NCBI RefSeq assembly: GCF_000237925.1
Contig: NW_017386043.1
Coordinates: 744,001-808,000 of the forward strand
DNA length: 64,000 nucleotides
Direction of reading: 5' to 3'
DNA from: Schistosoma mansoni
Taxonomy: Eukaryota > Platyhelminthes > Trematoda > Strigeidida > Schistosomatidae
A program made the translations under genes and the position numbers. The notes below the pieces were generated by a model that was given only the letters and a program-made list of their open reading frames with translations, ran no database searches and was not told the origin of the DNA. Below, in pieces: positions 59,196 through 64,000 of this stretch; the stretch's first letter is position 1; the number at the start of each line of letters is the position of its first letter.

Positions 59196-60600
59196 TTATC
59201 GCATGGTGTGCTGCACACCGAGAATAAAAAATTATCCTACAGAATACTGGGTATTGTAACTCATACATATTTTTAACACGTCCTAATTTACCCACTGTTG
59301 TAAAGCCAACAATGATCATTCATGATGACATACTATTTAGTGAACTGATTGATTTATATATTATCATATCTTAGGTCTCTGTGTGAAAAGTCCTTACATC
59401 TCTTTTATCAGACGTGTGAAAAGTATGTTGCTAATTTTGCAGCAAGTGTTGAGCTTTTAACATAGAATCAAAATTAGTAGACTGATTGACAAGCACTGAG
59501 TAGCTATTTATGTGATGTATCATAACCTGAGTAAAATAGGTTGAGTCTTATTGAAAAAGGTAGACAGTCGTTTGTCACTAACATTTTGTGGTAGAAATGT
59601 TGCCCAAGACTAACTTAGTTCATGAGCCTTTAAGCATCAGTGAAATTTCGAATTCGTGGAATACGATTTTTTTGAACTTGTTGGATAAATCAATTATTAC
59701 TGTTTGACTAATGTTTTTCACAGATCCGTTTGTAAGTGAAAATCTTTTGGAGCTTCATTGTAAATTAACAGTATAGAAGTGTGTACACAACGAGTTGTGT
59801 AGCAATTAATTGAAAAATTGCTGAAGGGTTTAAATATTATAGAGTTCATAGTCTTTAAAATAAACTGAACTATCCAAAACAGTTATGGATCGTTGTCCAG
59901 CTGGTGCTCTCATCTATAGGCGTGCCGTAATAAAAACACATGAGACAAAGTTTTTAAAACAATGGTATTTCAGATTGAACACTGGGAAAATCATAAACAT
60001 GAGTTCAAAGGTTATTTTTCATCTGTATCTTTTTTGTTACTACAGAGATATGTCATGATTATATGTTATAGATTACTTATTACGTGCCACTTATAACGGA
60101 GGTGACTATTGGTCATTAAAATAGGTGATGATGCCAAACTTAGCGACTCGTTCATGTTTATCTTAGCTTAAGAATATTAAGCCTATTGGACTTCGTAGGC
60201 ATTAGTGACCAAAGTATCACTAGGCGTTGAGCAGAATTGTTTTAGATGGAATTTAACAACTAGATTGAAATAAGTATAGTTGGTGTTGGGTGATATTATA
60301 TCCAACTAAAAATTTGGGCACAGCGTCTTTGACTTCAATAAGTAAAGTTCCATGATACTAAGTATCCAAAAGTCGGACAAATTAATTAACTTAATCAGAA
60401 ACAATGAGATAATAAGATCTGCCTATAATTTACCTTAATTGGTTAATTTTTTTAGTCTGATATAAATATGGTTTATATAGCATAGACAGTAGTCTCGTTT
60501 GCAATACTACCTAGTTTAATTGCCGGAAGCAGAAATTACTGTATGTAGTAGTATTAATCGCTAGAAAAGTTTACTGTCTACCTTGCAAAAATCAGATAAC
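59196..60600. other. AT-rich intergenic DNA
   Basis: Nothing recognised. Confidence 0.45.
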
Positions 60601-60607
60601 ATCACAT

Positions 60608-61866
60608 ATTCTTCACTAGGGTGTTGTTAAACAGAATAAAGGACTCCGTAGATGCCCAACTTCGAGACCAACAGGCTGGATTCCGCAAGGATCGATCATG
60701 TACCGACCAAATCGCAACTCTACGGATCATTGTGGAACAATCAATTGAATGGAATTCATCACTCTACATCAACTTCATTGACTACGAGAAAGCATTTGAT
60801 AGCGTGGACAGGACAACACTATGGAGGCTTCTTCGACACTACGGCGTGCCTGAGAAGATAGTCAATATCATACGGAATTTCTATGATGGATTAAACTGCA
60901 AAGTCGTGCATGGAGGACAGCTCAATGACTCGTTTGAGGTAAAGACCGGTGTTAGACAAGATTGCTTACTCTCACCCTTTCTCTTTCTTCTGGTGATCGA
61001 CTGAATCATGAAGACGTCAATATCTGGAGGGAAGCACGGGGTACAGTGTACAGCTAGGATGCAGCTGGACAATTTAGACTTCGCAGATGATCTAGCTCTT
61101 CTATCACACACGCAACAACAAATGCAGGAGAAAAAGATCAGTGTAGCAGCAGCCTCAGCAGCAGTGGGTCTCAGTATGAACAAAGGGAAAAGCAAGACTC
61201 TCCGATACAATACAACATGCACCTATTAAATTACACTTCACGGAGAAGCTTTGGAGAATGTGGAAACCTTTACATATATGGGCAGCATCATTGATGAACA
61301 CGGTGGATCTGATGCAGATGTGAGGGCGAGGATCGGCAAAGCAAGAGCAGCATATTTACAACTGAAGAACACCTGGAAATCAAAACAATTGTGAACCAAC
61401 ACCGAAGTCAGAATTTCCAATACAAATACCAAGACATTTCTGCCGTATGGGGCGGAAACCTGGAGAGCTACGAAAGCCACCATCCAGAGGATACAGGTGT
61501 TTATCAACAGTTGTCTGCGCAAAATACTTCGGATCTGTTGGCCAGACACTATCAGCAATAACCTACTGTGGGTGAGAACAAACCAGGTTGCAGCGGAGGA
61601 AGAAGTGCTGGAAGTGGATAGGACACACATTGGGGAAATCACCCTACTGCGTCACAAGGCAAGCCTCTACTCAGAATCCTCCAAGCCAAAGGAGAAGAGA
61701 AAGACCAAAGAACACATTACGCCGAGAGATGGAGACAGACATGAGAAGAATGAAGAAAAGTTGGACAGAACTAGAAAGGAAGTCCCATGACAGAGTGGGT
61801 TGGAGAATGCTGGTCTGTGGCCTATGTTCCATTCGGAGTAACAGGCGCAAGTAAGCAAGTAAGTAA
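60608..61866 (+). mobile_element. RTE LINE with (TAAG)n tail, 5' truncated within the reverse transcriptase
   Basis: The open piece 60621-61004 carries QAGFRKDRSCTDQIATLR, NFIDYEKAFDSVDR and GVRQDCLLSPFLFLLVID. Then LDFADDLALLSHT (active site FADD, 61072-61110), [50 protein letters not shown] and [17 protein letters not shown] end at 61854. A few stops and frame changes interrupt it. The tail is (TAAG/CAAG)n. A 7-bp duplication ATCACAT flanks it (60601-60607, 61867-61873). Confidence 0.9.
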
Positions 61867-62276
61867 ATCACATTATCTGGTAAAATGTAGGCAGGGTTAT
61901 CATAGGATGCAAAAATCCGGCTCAGATCATGAAGGGTTGCAAAAATATGGAGATCATTACTTTTCATTTATCATTTTTCTATTCAAATAGAGGTATTGTT
62001 CAAGAACGGAACAATGTTTGCGTTTCATAGGCTAGCCTCAAATTGATGTTTAGATTTTTACATAACTATTGATTGTTATCAGTAAGTAGATAAGTTCGAA
62101 AAATTAAGGGTAGTCAAGATTTCTGCATATCCGCTTTCTAGATTTTTTATTAGTCCTATAAATCTATTCTACCCTCATAATCTTTGTGCATTAACTTACC
62201 TGTAAAGATAGCTTGGATGCAGCTCTGCCTTATAATATATTTCACCATCCTCTCAATGACTATTTATTTCCCTTTT

Positions 62277-62278
<2 letters not shown>

Positions 62279-62355
<77 letters not shown>
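62279..62355 (+). repeat. (AT)n microsatellite, 77 bp
   Basis: Uninterrupted AT dinucleotides, the longest simple repeat in the window. Confidence 0.95.
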
Positions 62356-62357
<2 letters not shown>

Positions 62358-62727
62358 CACAGAATTTCTTCTTTAGATCATGTTAGCCTAAGCTGGACTA
62401 TTAGTATTCGTTACTAAAAATGATTTTCGTTTATCCGAAAATAAGATGGATGCTTAATTGAACTAGAAATGTAATAGACTTCAAACCACGGACACGTTCA
62501 GTACAATAAACGTGAAAGTACAATCAAAATATATATTGAGAGAAAATATTTTGAGTTTCAGATGATCTTGCTTATATAGATCCTTTAAGTTTGGTATGCT
62601 TGGAAACTCATTAATTAAATCGACAACTATTCATACTACTCGAACTGAAATGTTTAGTTATACAGTAAATAATGTAAATTTGAATTTGTTTGTTTCTTAC
62701 TTATACCACCATTATTTTTATTTGTAG

Positions 62728-62786
62728 GATGATTTGCGCTACGGTAAACGGATTTATATTTACAGAGACTACACAAGTACCCCTAG
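62728..62786 (+). CDS. Possible 59-bp internal exon of an unknown gene
   Basis: Preceded by TTTTTATTTGTAG (acceptor-like with a T-rich tract) and followed by GTATGT (donor-like). In between, frame 1 reads DDLRYGKRIYIYRDYTSTP; frame 2 is also open. Base composition is more balanced than the surroundings. No partner exon was found and I do not recognise the peptide, so it may be chance. Confidence 0.3.
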
Positions 62787-62981
62787 GTATGTTATATTAT
62801 TATTACCTCTTCTCAAAATTTCCTCCGCGTAAGCAAAAACTTGATACGAATTCGTAAAGTAAAATTAGTCGTATTAATAATCGTCATTCAAAGCCTCATT
62901 CGGGAACAAGTACTTTTTATCTTGTCCATTATTAACTTTTAAATCTGGAGCAAGTATTTTCTGACATTTGATGTGTGATAC

Positions 62982-63778
62982 TACTTATTTACCTACTCTT
63001 GTCACTTCTCGTGGAGGAGCATAGGCCGCCCACCAGTTTATCATCGAACTCTGTCTTGGCCAATCCTTTCGAATTATTATTCATCCTTTTGCAGTTTACT
63101 TCTAATTCTCGACACAATGTTTTTTGGTTTTTCTCTTTTCTGTTTCCCTGCAGGATTGCTAGTTAGCGCTTGCTTCGTGATGCAGTCTGATGACTTTCGC
63201 AGTGTATGTCCTATCCAGTTCCAACGTCTTTTCCTAATTTCCTCTTCGAATGGAAGTTGGTTTGTCCTCCCCTACAGTAGGTTGTTGCTGATGGTATCCG
63301 ACCAACGGATATTGAGTATCTTGCGTAAACAATTGTTTATAAACGCTTGATGACAGTTGTGGTAGTTTTCTGAGTTTCAGCTCCGTACAACGAAACTGTC
63401 TTGACATTCGTATTGAAGATTGTGACTTTGATGTTGATTGACAGTTGTTTTGAGTTCCATATGTCGTTTAATTGTATGAATGCGGTCCTTGTTTTGCCGA
63501 TCCTTTCCTTTATGTCTGCATTGGATCCTCCTTGTTTATCGATGATGCTGCTGACCAGGTACATGTAAATTTCCATCTCTTCCAGAGTTTCTTTATCAAG
63601 TCTGATTGAGTTGGCATTCTTCTTGTTGTATTTGAGGATGTTGTTTTTTCCCTTGTGTGTGTTGAGGTTTACTGATGCAGAGGCTGCTGCTACATTGATT
63701 GTCTTCATCTGCACTTGTTGGTGTGTTTGGGATAGATGGAACGGGTCATATGTGAAGTCCAAATCGTCTAACTGCATC
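62982..63778 (-). pseudogene. RTE LINE with (TAAG)n-type end, 5' truncated
   Basis: The minus strand from 63777 reads [53 protein letters not shown] and SLYGAETQKTTTTVI, then NNCLRKILNIRWSDTISNNL and [15 protein letters not shown] blocks toward 63000. The active-site box is FTYD, far from FADD. Several frame changes. It belongs to the family at 12.7 and 60.6 kb, in opposite orientation. Confidence 0.85.
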
Positions 63779-64000
63779 CAAATTATCGTTTCTTAGGTGC
63801 TCAAAAAGCCAGTCCAAATACACAAATTTGATTTCATCCCAGAAATGCATACCTATTCACTGATTCAAAAGTTTAAATGATGGATAGTTTGAGTATTGAT
63901 GGATTATAATACTGTTAAGTGATATCATTATCAGAATATAAGATTGTCGCTAATTTTCTTTGCACTGACTTTCTTAATATCAAGCTAGTTGTACTGGAAG

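Larger units (their letters stand above)
61874..62981. other. AT-rich DNA with a long dinucleotide repeat
   Basis: Apart from the (AT)n run at 62279-62355 and a possible exon at 62728-62786, nothing recognised. Confidence 0.45.

Noticed and set aside
62279-62355. Long (AT)n as a possible regulatory or origin element
   Set aside because: A plain microsatellite with no associated gene or motif.
1-64000. CRISPR arrays, bacterial operons, ribosome binding sites
   Set aside because: Introns, a histone stem-loop and eukaryotic retroelements make this animal nuclear DNA; no spaced direct-repeat array was seen.

Overview
This looks like nuclear DNA of a blood fluke, genus Schistosoma. I infer this from three things: a trematode-type globin gene in three exons, interspersed repeats of the SM-alpha type (tRNA-promoter SINEs that carry hammerhead ribozymes), and a dense mix of RTE, CR1 and Penelope-like retroelements in AT-rich sequence. 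The species was not determined. The sequence has two 200-base runs of N (43617-43816 and 58377-58576).

Only three host genes can be supported. (1) A single-exon linker histone H1 at 584-1093 is followed by a perfect replication-dependent histone 3' stem-loop at 1146-1161. (2) A secreted, probably GPI-anchored Ly6/uPAR-fold protein (quiver/sleepless-like) is spliced from 17869-17944, 19901-20050 and 24131-24348 into 147 residues with ten cysteines. (3) A trematode globin is spliced from 43981-44087, 44144-44369 and 46456-46572 into 149 residues. A possible short exon of an unknown gene lies at 62728-62786. The three genes share no visible pathway. They are islands in repeat-rich DNA, and both long introns are filled with transposon debris.

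Repeat layout: two RTE LINE copies (1960-4142 and 33775-36420) are almost identical over their last 1.76 kb and share the same 170-bp inverted-repeat insertion. A second RTE family with (TAAG)n tails lies at 12694-14243, 57985-58376, 60608-61866 and 62982-63778, and its tail borders the first gap. A third RTE (41203-42237) has lost its reverse-transcriptase core. A CR1-type LINE end is at 7385-8275. Penelope-like pieces lie at 5748-7140, 40756-41191, 44996-45389, 45559-46168 and 51610-51795. A compact LTR element with identical LTRs and only a Gag-like ORF occupies 9634-11690, and a probable solo LTR is at 39761-40041.

The most unusual theme is the hammerhead-bearing SINEs. Two sequence families occur at eight loci. 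At four of these (22.5, 40, 47.4 and 51.4 kb) the element is arranged as a palindrome with 3' ends pointing outward. The second standout is the Penelope-like insertion at 40756-41191. It has an 11-bp target-site duplication and a small inverted 5' piece, joined exactly where the target end is complementary to the element RNA, as expected from twin priming.

The remaining DNA (notably 14.6-17.8, 26.7-33.7, 37-39.6 and 51.8-57.7 kb) is AT-rich, and I see no gene in it.
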